NCBI RefSeq assembly: GCF_014203705.1
Contig: NZ_JACHJR010000001.1
Span: 3,286,001 to 3,350,000, forward strand
Length of the DNA: 64,000 nt
Reading direction: 5' to 3'
Origin: Kitasatospora gansuensis
GTDB taxonomy: Bacteria > Actinomycetota > Actinomycetes > Streptomycetales > Streptomycetaceae
Below the pieces are notes generated by a model. The model saw only the letters and a list, made by a program, of their open reading frames with translations, was not told the DNA's origin and ran no database searches. A program made the translations under genes and the position numbers. The stretch's first letter is position 1. Each line of letters starts with the position of its first letter. Positions 42,032 through 51,674 of this stretch are shown here, one piece after another.

Positions 42032-42784
42032 ATGGGCAAGAGCCGCAGAACTATTCCCGAGGAACTCCTGTTGCTCGCCTTGGACCCGACCACGGGCACC
42101 ACGGCGCAGCCGCAGACCCTCGACCTCGGACTCGCCGGGGCACAGCTCGTCGAGCTGTCCTTGGCCGGAAGGATCGTCCCTGACGGGGACCGGATCGCCG
42201 TGGTGATGCCACGACCGACCGGTGACCCGACGTTGGACCACGCGCTGGAACTGCTGCGCCGTCGCGGCAGCCCGGTGCGGGCCGCGCACTGGATCGGCGG
42301 GCCCCGACTGGGGCTCCGGCAGACCTACCTGGCGCACCTGGAAAGGTGCGGCATGGTGACCGCCGTGCCGGGCCAGGTGTGCGGTGTGCTTCCGACGACG
42401 CGGTACCAGGCGTCCGACGACTGCACCAATGCCGCGATCAAGCAGCGGCTGGACACGGCGATCCGCACGGGCGTCCCGCCGGACCCCCGAACGGCCGCAC
42501 TGGCCGCGCTGGCGCATGCCGTCGGCCTGGGCAAGCACCTCTACCCGGGCAACGAGGGCAGATCCTCGCGGTCCCGACTGCGCGACCTGATCAGGTACGA
42601 CCCGCTGGGCGGCATGGTGGCGCACGCGGTGATGGACGTTCAGAACGGGCTGCCCAACCAGGCCCGTGGTCCGGCGACGGCTGCCGGACCGAGCAGGCCG
42701 GCTCCGGCCGGACGGCCGGCGCCGAGCCGGCCGACCGCGGGCGGCAACGGCCACGGGATGGCCAGCCGGGCGGTAGCCCGCTGA
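42032..42784 (+). CDS. GPP34/GOLPH3 family protein
   Basis: 250-residue soluble protein beginning IPEELLLLALDPTTGT, the hallmark N-terminus of GPP34 (Golgi phosphoprotein 3-like) proteins. It continues with LAGAQLVELSLAGRI, VMPRPTGDPTLDHALELL and LERCGMVTAVPG, all typical of the family. The last ~40 residues are a Pro/Ala/Gly-rich tail. ATG 42032 has GGGAGG at 42021-42026, 5 nt away. In eukaryotes the fold binds phosphatidylinositol-4-phosphate; streptomycetes carry many paralogues with undefined roles. A strong terminator follows. Confidence 0.87.
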   Translation: MGKSRRTIPEELLLLALDPTTGTTAQPQTLDLGLAGAQLVELSLAGRIVPDGDRIAVVMPRPTGDPTLDHALELLRRRGSPVRAAHWIGGPRLGLRQTYLAHLERCGMVTAVPGQVCGVLPTTRYQASDDCTNAAIKQRLDTAIRTGVPPDPRTAALAALAHAVGLGKHLYPGNEGRSSRSRLRDLIRYDPLGGMVAHAVMDVQNGLPNQARGPATAAGPSRPAPAGRPAPSRPTAGGNGHGMASRAVAR

Positions 42785-43111
42785 ACGGAGCGCGCGGCGG
42801 ACCGTGCGCGCCGGTGATCGGAAAGACCCTTTCGGGGCGGTCGGGACTGGCAGTCAACTGCCGGTCCCGACCGCCCCGTTGGCATTTCCGGGCGCCGGAC
42901 TCCTATAGCGGTTCCGGCGCCGGGGCGCAAGGGCCGTAATCCCGATTGAGTGGTTTTCCGATGGTCTGTTCTAGTGCGCTCCTGCGATTCCCCCGCGCCG
43001 TACTGAGCCAAGATGGCATGCTGCTCCAAGTCAGGGGGGTTGGTACCAATTTCCACAGTCTTCCGAGGCGCGCCGCTCTCCGGTGCGTCAGAGGTCCGGC
43101 CGGAGGTCGAT
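42785..43111. other. intergenic region between the GPP34 and XRE genes
   Basis: 327 bp without a supportable gene. It contains the terminator at 42833-42878 and then an AT-richer stretch (GATTGAGTGG, about 42951) likely to contain the promoter of the XRE/DUF397 operon. Confidence 0.5.
42833..42878 (+). terminator. intrinsic terminator after the GPP34 gene
   Basis: 21-bp stem (42833-42853 / 42858-42878) with one G-T-type irregularity and a tetraloop, 48 bp past the stop. Confidence 0.85.
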
Positions 43112-43960
43112 GTGTCCGCCAACATCAATCCGACAGTTCGGCGACGCAGACTCGGCGCCGAACTGCGGCGTCTGCGTGAACTGAAGGGGATGACCGCCGA
43201 GGAGGTGGCCGGCCGTCTGATGGTCTCCCAGTCGAAGATCAGTCGACTGGAGAACGGCCGCCGCTCGATCAGCCAACGGGACGTCCGGGATCTCTGCGAC
43301 GTCTACGAGGTCAGCGACGAGCGGGTCAGGGCCGGGCTGATGGAGATGGCCAGGGAGTCCCGTCAGCGCGGCTGGTGGCACGAGTTCGGCGACATCCCGT
43401 ACAGCGTCTACATCGGCCTGGAGGCCGAGGCGAGTTCGATCCGAGCCTACGAGTCCTCCTTCGTCCCCGGTCTGCTGCAGACCAGGGACTACGCGGAGGC
43501 GGTGGTCGAGGGCACCCAGCCGGACACCGACGTGAGCGCCATCAAGCGACGGGTGGACGTCCGGCTGAAGCGGCAGAGCCGGATATACGGCGAGGACCAG
43601 CTCGGCAGTCTCTGGGTGGTGATAGACGAGGCGGTGCTGATCCGGGTGGTCGGCGGCCCGCGGGTGATGGCCGATCAGCTGCTGGAGCTGAGCGAGCGGC
43701 CGAACATCAACCTGCAGGTGATCCCGTTCCGGCACGGCGCCCATCCCGGCATGACCGGGACATTCTCCCTGATGGAGTTCCCGGAGTCGGCGGATTCGAC
43801 CGTCGTCTACTTCGAAGGAGTGACGAGCGACCTCTACCTGGAGAAGGAGGCCGACGTCCGCCGCTATACCAATCTGTACGACCACCTGCGGGCCGCAGCG
43901 CTCAGCGTCGCGGAGAGCCGGTCATTGATTCACACCTATGCAGAGGGGTTCAAGAGATGA
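43112..43960 (+). CDS. XRE-family transcriptional regulator with DUF5753 (Scr1-like)
   Basis: 282-residue DNA-binding protein: helix-turn-helix at about 15-70 (ELRRLRELKGMTAEEVAGRL, SQSKISRLENGRR), then a DUF5753 ligand/partner domain from about 90 to the end (SSIRAYESSFVPGLLQTRDY, GGPRVMADQLLELSERPNI, VVYFEGVTSDLYLE). GTG 43112 has GGAGG at 43102-43106, 5 nt upstream; the extension back to 43013 lacks such a site. The stop overlaps the start of the DUF397 gene by 4 bp, so they are translationally coupled, as in the WhiJ/AbaA-like pairs of streptomycetes, which influence development and antibiotic production. Confidence 0.9.
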   Translation: MSANINPTVRRRRLGAELRRLRELKGMTAEEVAGRLMVSQSKISRLENGRRSISQRDVRDLCDVYEVSDERVRAGLMEMARESRQRGWWHEFGDIPYSVYIGLEAEASSIRAYESSFVPGLLQTRDYAEAVVEGTQPDTDVSAIKRRVDVRLKRQSRIYGEDQLGSLWVVIDEAVLIRVVGGPRVMADQLLELSERPNINLQVIPFRHGAHPGMTGTFSLMEFPESADSTVVYFEGVTSDLYLEKEADVRRYTNLYDHLRAAALSVAESRSLIHTYAEGFKR

Positions 43961-44166
43961 GCACGAAGTCGACCAGCAACCTGACCTGGCGCAAGAGCAG
44001 CCACAGCGGTGGCAACGGCGCCTGTGTCGAGATCGCCGTCCCGAGCAGCGCCACCATCGCCGTCCGTGACTCCAAGGACCCCGAGGGCCCCCAGCTGCAC
44101 TTCAGCAAGGAGGCGTGGGCCGCGTTCGCCACCGCCACCGCGACCGGTGCCTTCGGCGAGATCTGA
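43957..44166 (+). CDS. DUF397 domain protein
   Basis: 69-residue acidic protein: LTWRKSSHSGGNGACVEIAV, IAVRDSKDPEGPQLHFSKEAW, the standard DUF397 pattern. ATG overlaps the regulator's stop (ATGA). In characterised pairs the small protein modulates the adjacent XRE regulator, rather like an antitoxin or anti-activator; direct contact is inferred here from the coupling only. Confidence 0.92.
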   Translation: MSTKSTSNLTWRKSSHSGGNGACVEIAVPSSATIAVRDSKDPEGPQLHFSKEAWAAFATATATGAFGEI

Positions 44167-44182
44167 GACCCCGCCGCTCCGG

Positions 44183-44219
44183 GGAGCGGGCCACAGGCGA
44201 CCAGCCTGCGGCCCGCTCC
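44183..44219. terminator. terminator between DUF397 and ADP-ribosylglycohydrolase genes
   Basis: 16-bp stem with one mismatch (44183-44198 / 44204-44219) in a 78-bp convergent gap; can serve both strands. Confidence 0.75.
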
Positions 44220-44244
44220 GCCGCTTCTCCGGGCCCTTCGGCGG

Positions 44245-45339
44245 CTACTTCACCGGGTAGCGCTCCGACCAGGCGGGGCCGCGCAGTTCGGGCCCGTGCA
44301 GCAGCTCCAGCACGAAGTCGTCGGCCAGCTCCAGCATCGTCCCCCGGCCCTCCAGCTCGGCCAGCAGCTCGGGCGGCAGCGCCGTCTCGCCGTGCAGCGC
44401 GCCGAGCAGACTCCCGCAGACCACCCCGGTCGAGTCGCTGTCACCGGAGTGGTTGACCGCCAGCAGCAGGCCGGACTTCACGTCGTGCGCGACCAGCGCG
44501 CAGTAGACCCCGATCGCCAACGCCTCCTCGGCGACCCAGCCCTGGCCCAGCTCCTCGACCCGCTCGGCCGAGGGCTCCCCCGCCCGGACCGCGTCCAGCG
44601 CCTTGCGCAGCGCCGTGGTGGTCTCCTCGTGGCCCGGGTGGTCGGAGAGGGTGGCCAGCGCCAGGTGGACGCCCTCCTCCAGGGTGCCGCCCCTGGCCAC
44701 CGTGTGCACGATCACCGCGAAGGCACCGGCCGACAGGTAGCCGGTCGGATGACCGTGCGTCAACACCGAGCACTCGACCGCCAGTTGGAAGACCAGTCCC
44801 GGTTCCCAGGCGGTCAGCAGCCCGAACGGCGCGGCCCGCATCACGGTGCCGCACCCCTTCGACTCCGGGTTGCGCGGCGCCTCCAGCGTGCCGGGCCGCT
44901 CCGCGTCCGGGCCGGTCAGCCCGGAGAGGCAGGCCTGTCCGGGGGCCCGCTGGGCGTACAGCCACTCCTGCCGCCCGAGCCAGCCCAGATCGCCCTTGCG
45001 CTCGTCCGGGCCCCAGTCGTACTGGGTCGCCGCCCAGCGCAGATAGGCGTGGTGCACGTCGGTCGGCGGGTGCCAACTCCCGCCGTCCCGTTGGACATGA
45101 GCCCGGATCAGACCGTCCAGCGTGAACAGCGTCATCTGGGTGTCGTCGGTGACGCTGCCCGCCCTGCCGTACGCGGGGACGTAACCGGTCACCCCGGCCG
45201 GACCGTGCGCGGCGCGGATGCTCTCCAGCGACTCGAACTCGATGCCGGCGCCGAGCGCGTCACCGATCGCCCCGCCGAGCAGACAGCCCCGCACCCTGCT
45301 GCGGAAGTCCTGCTGCTGCGCGCGTGACCACAGTGGCAT
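44245..45339 (-). CDS. ADP-ribosylglycohydrolase family protein
   Basis: 364-residue hydrolase of the DraG/ARH type, which removes ADP-ribose from proteins or small molecules using two Mg2+ ions. First metal site DDTQM at 65-69 (AGSVTDDTQMTLFT), second site HSGDSDSTG at 297-305; GCLLGGAIGDALG near the N-terminus and GCGTVMRAAPFGLL are conserved. ATG 45339 is preferred; a TTG one codon upstream (45342) has a slightly better-spaced AAAGG. No partner ADP-ribosyltransferase is in the window. It is divergent from the tyrosine phosphatase gene. Confidence 0.88.
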   Translation of the reverse strand: MPLWSRAQQQDFRSRVRGCLLGGAIGDALGAGIEFESLESIRAAHGPAGVTGYVPAYGRAGSVTDDTQMTLFTLDGLIRAHVQRDGGSWHPPTDVHHAYLRWAATQYDWGPDERKGDLGWLGRQEWLYAQRAPGQACLSGLTGPDAERPGTLEAPRNPESKGCGTVMRAAPFGLLTAWEPGLVFQLAVECSVLTHGHPTGYLSAGAFAVIVHTVARGGTLEEGVHLALATLSDHPGHEETTTALRKALDAVRAGEPSAERVEELGQGWVAEEALAIGVYCALVAHDVKSGLLLAVNHSGDSDSTGVVCGSLLGALHGETALPPELLAELEGRGTMLELADDFVLELLHGPELRGPAWSERYPVK

Positions 45340-45415
45340 CAACGGACGGCACCTTTCCTCGGGTACGGGAGCCGCGCAGCGCCCGGCGCGGGCCGGGCTG
45401 GAGCGCATCCGCACT

Positions 45416-45427
45416 GTATTCGAATAC
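45416..45427. promoter_or_regulatory. 12-bp perfect palindrome in the divergent promoter region
   Basis: GTATTCGAATAC lies 77 bp upstream of the ADP-ribosylglycohydrolase start and 110 bp upstream of the phosphatase start. Operator-like; the regulator is not known. Confidence 0.4.
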
Positions 45428-45536
45428 CGCTCCGATTTGGACCTCCGGCCGCGAACACCAGCTCGTCAACAAATTGTTGCCGTCGCGCCACCCGGCGGCC
45501 ACGCCGCAACGGCCCGGGGTTCCTAACGTCCGCACC

Positions 45537-46634
45537 ATGACCACCTCCCCCTCGCGTCTCGCCCTCGCCGCGGCCCTCACCGGCGCCCTCACCCTCGGCT
45601 CCGGCGCGCTCGCCACCGGGACCGCGCTGGCCGACTCCCCCGCCCGGTCCGCGCAGCAGTCCGCCCACCGCATCCCGTTCACCGCCGCCACCGTGACCCA
45701 GCAGGCCGACGGCTCCTTCCGGCTCGACTGGACCGCTCCCGGCACCCGCAAGGTCACCGTGTACGCCGGCACCGACCGGGACGGCATCCGGCACCGCACC
45801 CCCGTCGCCCGCGGCACCGGCTCGGCCACCGTCGCCGTCACCGGACTGGCCGCCGCCGACCGCTGGTTCTTCGAGCTGGTCCCGGACCGCGGCGAGTCGC
45901 TGACCGTCGCCGACCGCTCGCTGCACCTCGCCTCCGCCCCCAACTTCCGTGACGCGGGCGGCTACCGCACCGCCGACGGCCACTGGGTGAAGATGGGCGA
46001 GGTCTACCGCTCGGACGACCTCAGCAAGCTGACCGACGCCGACCTGGCCAAGCTCCAGCGCCTGGGCATCCGGCAGATCTTCGACCTGCGCACCCCCGCC
46101 GAGCAGAAGACCGCCCCCGACCGCGTCCCGGCCGGCGCGACGGTGGTGAACGCCAACGTGCTCGGGGTCGCCGACACCGGCGCCTTCAACGTCACCTCGC
46201 CCGCCGCAGCCGTGCAGGCGATGATCGACGCCGAGCGGGTGATGGTCTCCGCCGAGAGCGCCAAGTCCGCCTACCGGGGCGTACTCCGGGCCGCCGACGA
46301 CCGGCACGCGATCCTGTTCCACTGCACCGCCGGCAAGGACCGCACCGGCTGGGCGAACGCCGCACTGCTCACCGCGCTCGGCGTCCCGCGCAGCACGGTC
46401 GACGCCGACTACCTGGCCAGCAACGACTACCGCGCGGCGGCCAACGGGGCGATCCTGTCGCACCTGCCGGCTCCGTACCAGGCGATCTACAAGCCGCTGC
46501 TGGACGTCCGTCCGGAGTACCTGAACGCCGGCTTCGACGAGGTCCAGGCCAAGTACGGCACCTTCGACCACTACCTCAAGGACGGGCTCGGCATCGACAC
46601 CCACCACCTGCGGAGCCGTCTCCTCGCTGGTTGA
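45537..46634 (+). CDS. secreted tyrosine-protein phosphatase (PTP-like, Y_phosphatase3 type)
   Basis: 365-residue protein with a signal peptide (RLALAAALTGALTLGSGALA, cleaved near 32) and an N-terminal beta-rich domain (about 45-125). The phosphatase domain has LASAPNFRDAGGY, VYRSDDLSKLTDADL and the P-loop HCTAGKDRTGW with catalytic Cys263 and Arg269. This is the MptpB/Y_phosphatase3 arrangement, whose members dephosphorylate phosphotyrosine and/or phosphoinositides. ATG 45537 is the only start that gives a signal peptide; the ribosome binding site is weak. The stop lies 12 bp before repeat copy 3. Confidence 0.87.
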   Translation: MTTSPSRLALAAALTGALTLGSGALATGTALADSPARSAQQSAHRIPFTAATVTQQADGSFRLDWTAPGTRKVTVYAGTDRDGIRHRTPVARGTGSATVAVTGLAAADRWFFELVPDRGESLTVADRSLHLASAPNFRDAGGYRTADGHWVKMGEVYRSDDLSKLTDADLAKLQRLGIRQIFDLRTPAEQKTAPDRVPAGATVVNANVLGVADTGAFNVTSPAAAVQAMIDAERVMVSAESAKSAYRGVLRAADDRHAILFHCTAGKDRTGWANAALLTALGVPRSTVDADYLASNDYRAAANGAILSHLPAPYQAIYKPLLDVRPEYLNAGFDEVQAKYGTFDHYLKDGLGIDTHHLRSRLLAG

Positions 46635-46645
46635 GTTGCACTATC

Positions 46646-46760
46646 CAGGGGCTCGGGGAACGGCGAGGAGATCTGGCGTGCGGGTCACTGCGAAAGTGCC
46701 TGACCCGCTACGCATCGATCACCTTGCACGAGGTCGGCGTCGCAGTTCCCCGAGCCCCTG
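46646..46760 (+). repeat. dispersed inverted-repeat element, copy 3 (115 bp)
   Basis: Terminal inverted repeats 46646-46666 and 46740-46760; the left one has a single T-to-G change. TTGCACTATC flank present. Lies between the convergent phosphatase and fbiC genes; its right end is 12 bp from the fbiC stop. Confidence 0.9.
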
Positions 46761-46771
46761 GCGTGTGCCAT

Positions 46772-49354
46772 CTACTCCAGGACGGGAAGCAGTTGCGGCA
46801 GGTGCCCGTCCGAGGCCAGCGCAGCGGCCCTGCGTTCGGGGGTGACCTCGCCGTAGGTGGTGGTGCGTTGGCGGTGGGGGCGGCCCGCGGCTTCGGCGAT
46901 GGCTTCGAGGTCGCGGACGGACTTGTAGCTGCCGTACGCGGAGCCGGCCATCCGGGAGATGGTCTCCTCCATCAGGGTGCCGCCCAGGTCGTTCGCGCCG
47001 GAGCGGAGCATCTCGGCCGCCCCGTCGGCGCCGAGCTTCACCCAGCTGGTCTGGATGTTGGGGATGTGCGGGTGCAGCAGCAGCCGGGCCATCGCCATCA
47101 CCGCGCGGTTGTCCCGCATGGTGGGGCCAGGACGGGCGATCCCGGCCAGGTAGACCGGGGCGTTGGTGTGGATGAACGGCAGCGTGACGAACTCGGTGAA
47201 GCCGCCGGTCCGTTGCTGGATCTCCGCGAGCAGCCGCAGGTGGCCCAGCCAGTGCTGCGGCCCGTCCACGTGCCCGTACATCATGGTGGAGGACGAGCGG
47301 ATGCCCAACTCATGGGCGGTGGTGACCACTTCGACCCAGGTGGCGGCGGGCAGCTTGCCCTTGGTGAGCACCCAGCGGACCTCGTCGTCGAGGATCTCGG
47401 CCGCCGTGCCGGGGATCGTGTCGAGCCCGGACGCCTTGGCCTCGGCCAGCCAGTCCCGGATCGAAAGGCCGGTCCTGGTGGCCCCGTTGACCACCTCCAT
47501 CGGGGAGAAGGCGTGCACGTGCATGCCGGGCACCCGGGCCTTCACCGCCCGGGCGATGTCGAAGTACGCGGTGCCCGGCAGGTCGGGGTGGATGCCGCCC
47601 TGCATGCAGACCTCGGTGGCCCCGACCTCCCAGGCCTGCTCGGCCCGGTCGGCGACCTGGTCCAGCGAGAGGGTGTACGCGTCGGCGTCGGTGCGGCGCT
47701 GGGCGAAGGCGCAGAACCGGCAGCCGGTGTAGCAGACGTTGGTGAAGTTGATGTTCCGGGTCACGCAGTACGTGACCTCCTCGCCCACGGTGTCCCGGCG
47801 GACCGCGTCGGCGATGCCGCAGAGCGCGTCCAGCGCGGGGCCTTCGGCCTGGAACAGGGCCAGCGCCTGAGCGTCCGTCAGCCGGGTCGGGTCGTCCGCC
47901 GCGACGGACAGGGCCTCCCGCAGGTCGCCGCCGAGCCGCTCCGGCGCGGTGGAGCCCACCTGGGCCCGGAGTTCCGCCCAGTCGCCGTAGACCTCCTCGA
48001 AGTCGGCCCGCCGGTCGCCGGTCCGGCCCGTGGTGTCGATCTCCACGTGCAGGTCGGTGCGCCCCGAGGCGGCGGGCAGGTCCTCCGGCTCCTGCCAGGG
48101 CAGGCCGACCGGCATCGCGTCCTCCCGGGCCAGCCCGGTGGAGGGGTCGGCCAGCGCCCGGACGTGCGGCAGGATCCGCGGGTCCAGCCACGGTTCGCCG
48201 CGCAGCAGGTACTCCGGATACACCGTCAGCCGCTCGCGCAGCGCGAAGCCCTGGGCGGCCGTCCGGGCGGCCAGCTCCTCGATCTGCGGCCAGGGGCGCT
48301 CGGGGTTGACGTGATCCGGCGTCAGCGGGGAGACGCCGCCCCAGTCGTCGATGCCGGCGCCGATGATCAGCGGGTACTGCTCGTCGACCAGGTTCGGCGG
48401 CGCCTGGATCCGGGCGGACGGGCCGAGCACCACCCGGGCGACCGCGATCGCGGCGGCCAGCTCCTCCAGTTCGGCGTCCGGCATACCCCGCATCGCGGTG
48501 TCCGGCTTGGCCCGGAAGTTCTGCACGATCACCTCCTGCACGCCGTGGTAGCGGCGGGCGGTGCGGCGGATCGCGAACAGCGCGTCGGCGCGCTCCTCGT
48601 AGGTCTCCCCGATGCCGATCAGCACCCCGGTGGTGAACGGCACCGCGCTGCGGCCGGCGTCCTCCAGCACCCGCAGCCGGACGGCCGGCTCCTTGTCCGG
48701 CGAGCCGTGGTGCGGGCCGCCGGGCTCGGACCAGAGCCGGGTCGCGGTGGTCTCCAGCATCATGCCCATCGAGGGGGCGACCGGCTTGAGCCGCTGGAAG
48801 TCGGTCCAGCTCAGCACCCCGGGGTTGAGGTGCGGCAGCAGCCCGGTCTCCTCCAGCACCCGGATCGACATCGCCCGGACGTACGAGAGGGTGTCGTCGT
48901 ACCCGTGCGCGTCCAGCCACTCGCGGGCCTCCGGCCAGCGGTCCTCGGGGCGGTCGCCGAGCGTGAACAGCGCCTCCTTGCAGCCCAGCGCCGCGCCCTG
49001 ACGGGCGATCTCCAGCACCTCGTCGGGCGACAGGTAGAGGCCGTGGCCGTCCTTGCGGAGCTTGCCGGGCACGGTGACGAAGGTGCAGTAGTGGCAGCGG
49101 TCCCGGCAGAGCCGGGTGAGCGGGATGAAGACCTTCTTCGAGTACGTGATGACCCCGGGCCGCCCGGCCTCGGCCAGTCCGGCGTCCCGGATCCGGGCCG
49201 CCGTGGCGCAGAGATCCGCCAGGTCGCCGCCCCGGGCCCGGAGCAGCACCGCGGCCTCGGCCACGTCCAGCGCCACCCCGTCCCTGGCCCGGCGGAGCGC
49301 GCGCCGCATCGAGTTGGCGGTCGGTGCGGGCGGCTGGTCCTCCGTAGCGTTCAT
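46772..49354 (-). CDS. fbiC: FO synthase FbiC (bifunctional CofG/CofH radical SAM enzyme)
   Basis: Builds the deazaflavin chromophore (FO) of coenzyme F420 from tyrosine and a ribityl pyrimidine precursor, using two radical SAM domains in one chain. 860 residues: CofG-like half with CRDRCHYC (Cys83, Cys87, Cys90) and CofH-like half with CYTGCRFC (Cys541, Cys545, Cys548), each binding a [4Fe-4S] cluster. The length matches actinobacterial FbiC. ATG 49354 is preferred although the Shine-Dalgarno is weak; a longer frame to 49396 adds a non-conserved start. Implies that the organism makes F420. Transcribed alone; converges with the phosphatase gene. Confidence 0.95.
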   Translation of the reverse strand: MNATEDQPPAPTANSMRRALRRARDGVALDVAEAAVLLRARGGDLADLCATAARIRDAGLAEAGRPGVITYSKKVFIPLTRLCRDRCHYCTFVTVPGKLRKDGHGLYLSPDEVLEIARQGAALGCKEALFTLGDRPEDRWPEAREWLDAHGYDDTLSYVRAMSIRVLEETGLLPHLNPGVLSWTDFQRLKPVAPSMGMMLETTATRLWSEPGGPHHGSPDKEPAVRLRVLEDAGRSAVPFTTGVLIGIGETYEERADALFAIRRTARRYHGVQEVIVQNFRAKPDTAMRGMPDAELEELAAAIAVARVVLGPSARIQAPPNLVDEQYPLIIGAGIDDWGGVSPLTPDHVNPERPWPQIEELAARTAAQGFALRERLTVYPEYLLRGEPWLDPRILPHVRALADPSTGLAREDAMPVGLPWQEPEDLPAASGRTDLHVEIDTTGRTGDRRADFEEVYGDWAELRAQVGSTAPERLGGDLREALSVAADDPTRLTDAQALALFQAEGPALDALCGIADAVRRDTVGEEVTYCVTRNINFTNVCYTGCRFCAFAQRRTDADAYTLSLDQVADRAEQAWEVGATEVCMQGGIHPDLPGTAYFDIARAVKARVPGMHVHAFSPMEVVNGATRTGLSIRDWLAEAKASGLDTIPGTAAEILDDEVRWVLTKGKLPAATWVEVVTTAHELGIRSSSTMMYGHVDGPQHWLGHLRLLAEIQQRTGGFTEFVTLPFIHTNAPVYLAGIARPGPTMRDNRAVMAMARLLLHPHIPNIQTSWVKLGADGAAEMLRSGANDLGGTLMEETISRMAGSAYGSYKSVRDLEAIAEAAGRPHRQRTTTYGEVTPERRAAALASDGHLPQLLPVLE

Positions 49355-49532
49355 GGGGCGACGATACCCAGGGGTTCGTCCATTGGGATGACGCAACCCT
49401 GATGTGGGCTCAGGGTCGGCTGCGCCGCTGGTCGTACGGGCGTCCCGCCCTGTGGGGCGATGCCGGGGAACCCGCCGCGGGCTCTAATGGTTGTGCAGAG
49501 CAGGACATCTGACGACGACAGGGGTAGAAGTC

Positions 49533-50684
49533 ATGGTGGACCAAGTGCGGCCGTACCGATCCCGACGGCGCACCACCGCCCGGGTCCTGGTCCCGGTCGG
49601 CGTGGTGGCGCTGACCGCGGCCGGGATCGGCCTGGTGCCGGCGATGGCGGGCGACTCGGGGCCCTCGCTGCCCGCCCTGACGGCGGAGCAGGTGGTGGCC
49701 AAGGCGCTCGGCTCCGACACCGAGTCGCTCTCGGGCACCGTGAAGGTCAAGGCCGACCTCGGGGTGCCGGCCCAGCTGCTCGGCGGCGCGCTGCCCAGCG
49801 GTGCCGGCGGCGGCCACAACGGCGGCGGTGACCGGGGCGGCTCGCAGGCCGCCCCCGAGGCCAAGCTGCTCGAACTCCTCGGCGGCGAGCACACCCTGCA
49901 GGTCGCGGTGGACGGTCCGGACCGCCAGCGGATCGGGCTGATCGGCGGTCTGTCCGGCTACGAGCTGGTGCACAACGGCAGCGAGCTGTGGGCCTGGGAC
50001 AGCAAGAGCAACGACGCGGTCCACCTGACCGGCCCGGCGGCGGCCGCCGCCCAGCGTCCGAAGACGCCGCTGCCGGTCACCCCGCAGGACGCGGCCCGCC
50101 GGTTCCTCGCGCTGGGCGCGGACTCCACCTCCGTGGTGGTGGACGGCACCGCCGAGGTGGCCGGACAGAAGGCGTACCAGCTGAGCCTGAAGCCCAAGCA
50201 GAGCGGCTCGACGATCGCCGAGGTGCGGATCGCGGTGGCCGCCGACAACGGCGTGCCGCTGGCGGTGCTGGTCCGGTCGACCGACGGCTCCAAGGTGCTG
50301 GACGTGCACTTCAGCCAGGTCTCGTTCGCCAAGCCGAGTGCCTCGACCTTCGCCTTCAGCGCGCCCAAGGGCGCGAAGGTGACGGAGCGTCGGGCCGACG
50401 CCGCCGAGGCCGCCGAGGTCCCCGCCGCCGGGCGCACCCTGCCCGACGCCGCAGCGCACAACGCGAGCGGCCTCGACCTGGTCGGCCAGGGCTGGGCCAC
50501 CGTGCTCACCGCCAAGCTGCCCGAGGGCGAGGCCGGCGGCTTCGCCAAGGCGCTCGGCAAGCGGGTCGGCGGCGGCACCCTGATCGGCACCAAGGTGCTG
50601 AACGTCCTGATCACCGACGACGGCCGGGTGTTCGCCGGCGCGGTCACCCCGCAGGTGCTGCAGAGCGCGGCCGGGGTGAAGTGA
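49533..50684 (+). CDS. LolA/RseB-like secreted lipoprotein-carrier-fold protein
   Basis: 383-residue exported protein: basic start (RPYRSRRRTTAR), hydrophobic signal or anchor (VLVPVGVVALTAAGIGLVPA), then a beta-rich domain resembling the LolA/MucB fold (SLSGTVKVKADLG, YELVHNGSELWAWDSKSNDAV, AYQLSLKPKQSG, IRTSDG-like strands). A Gly/His-rich low-complexity insert follows at about 90-110. ATG 49533 follows AGGGG. The stop abuts the GTG of the ABC ATPase gene without a gap, and the permease follows, so this is the first gene of an operon in which it may chaperone or sense the exported substrate. Confidence 0.75.
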   Translation: MVDQVRPYRSRRRTTARVLVPVGVVALTAAGIGLVPAMAGDSGPSLPALTAEQVVAKALGSDTESLSGTVKVKADLGVPAQLLGGALPSGAGGGHNGGGDRGGSQAAPEAKLLELLGGEHTLQVAVDGPDRQRIGLIGGLSGYELVHNGSELWAWDSKSNDAVHLTGPAAAAAQRPKTPLPVTPQDAARRFLALGADSTSVVVDGTAEVAGQKAYQLSLKPKQSGSTIAEVRIAVAADNGVPLAVLVRSTDGSKVLDVHFSQVSFAKPSASTFAFSAPKGAKVTERRADAAEAAEVPAAGRTLPDAAAHNASGLDLVGQGWATVLTAKLPEGEAGGFAKALGKRVGGGTLIGTKVLNVLITDDGRVFAGAVTPQVLQSAAGVK

Positions 50685-51674
50685 GTGGCTCTGCTCGAGC
50701 AGTCGGACGGCCGGGCGGCCACCAGCCGCCCGGCCGCTCCGGCGGACGTGATCCGCACCAGCGGTCTGACCAAGCGGTTCCGCGGCGGCCAGCTCGCGGT
50801 GGACAACCTGGATCTGACGGTGCCCCGGGGGACGGTCTTCGGCTTCCTCGGCCCGAACGGCTCCGGCAAGACCACCACCATCCGGATGCTGATGGGCCTG
50901 ATCGCCCCCACCGCGGGCCTGGCCACCGTGCTCGGTGAGCCGATGCCCGGCGGGGTGTCCTCGGTGCTGCCCCGGGTCGGCGCCCTGATCGAGGGCCCGG
51001 CCCTGTACGGCTTCCTGTCCGGCCGGGACAACCTGGCCCGGATCGACGCGGCCGACCCCACCGCCGACCCGCGCACCCGGTCCCGCCGGGTGGACGAGGC
51101 GCTCGACCGGGTCGGCCTGACCGCCGCGGCGGGCAAGAAGGCCCGGGCCTACTCGCTCGGCATGAAACAGCGGCTCGGGCTGGCCTCGGCCCTCCTCCGG
51201 CCGCGCGAGCTGCTGGTGCTGGACGAGCCCACCAACGGCCTGGACCCGCAGGGCATGCGGGAGATCCGCGCCCTGATCCGGGAGGTCGCGGCCGACGGCA
51301 CCACCGTCTTCCTCTCCTCCCACCTGCTCGACGAGATCGAGCACGTCTGCACCCACGCCGCCGTGATGGCCAAGGGCCGCCTGCTGGTGCAGGGCACGGT
51401 GGCCGAGCTGGCCGCCCGCGCCTCGGGCCGCCTGGTGGTCCGTACGCCCGACGTCGCGCTGGCCGCCAAGGTGCTGACCGGCCGTCAGGTCGCCGACCTG
51501 ACGAGCGAGGAGGACCGGGTCTCCGGCACCCCGCTGGGCGACCTGGAACTGCCCGAGCTCTGCGCCGCCCTGGTCGAGGCCGGGGTCCGGGTGCACGGCT
51601 TCGGCGTGGAGCGCGGCACACTCGAGGACGCCTTCGTGGCACTGACCGGGGAGGGTTTCGATGTCGCTGGTTGA
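50685..51674 (+). CDS. ABC transporter ATP-binding protein
   Basis: 329-residue ATPase: Walker A GPNGSGKTT at 56-64, signature YSLGMKQRLGLA at about 155, Walker B LLVLDEPTNGLDPQG at about 176, then the H-loop region SSHLLDEIEHVC. The C-terminal ~110 residues follow the layout of drug/lantibiotic exporters of the CcmA/ABC-2 class. GTG begins directly after the stop of the LolA-like gene and the 3' end overlaps the permease start by 14 bp, so expression is tightly coupled. Confidence 0.92.
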   Translation: MALLEQSDGRAATSRPAAPADVIRTSGLTKRFRGGQLAVDNLDLTVPRGTVFGFLGPNGSGKTTTIRMLMGLIAPTAGLATVLGEPMPGGVSSVLPRVGALIEGPALYGFLSGRDNLARIDAADPTADPRTRSRRVDEALDRVGLTAAAGKKARAYSLGMKQRLGLASALLRPRELLVLDEPTNGLDPQGMREIRALIREVAADGTTVFLSSHLLDEIEHVCTHAAVMAKGRLLVQGTVAELAARASGRLVVRTPDVALAAKVLTGRQVADLTSEEDRVSGTPLGDLELPELCAALVEAGVRVHGFGVERGTLEDAFVALTGEGFDVAG

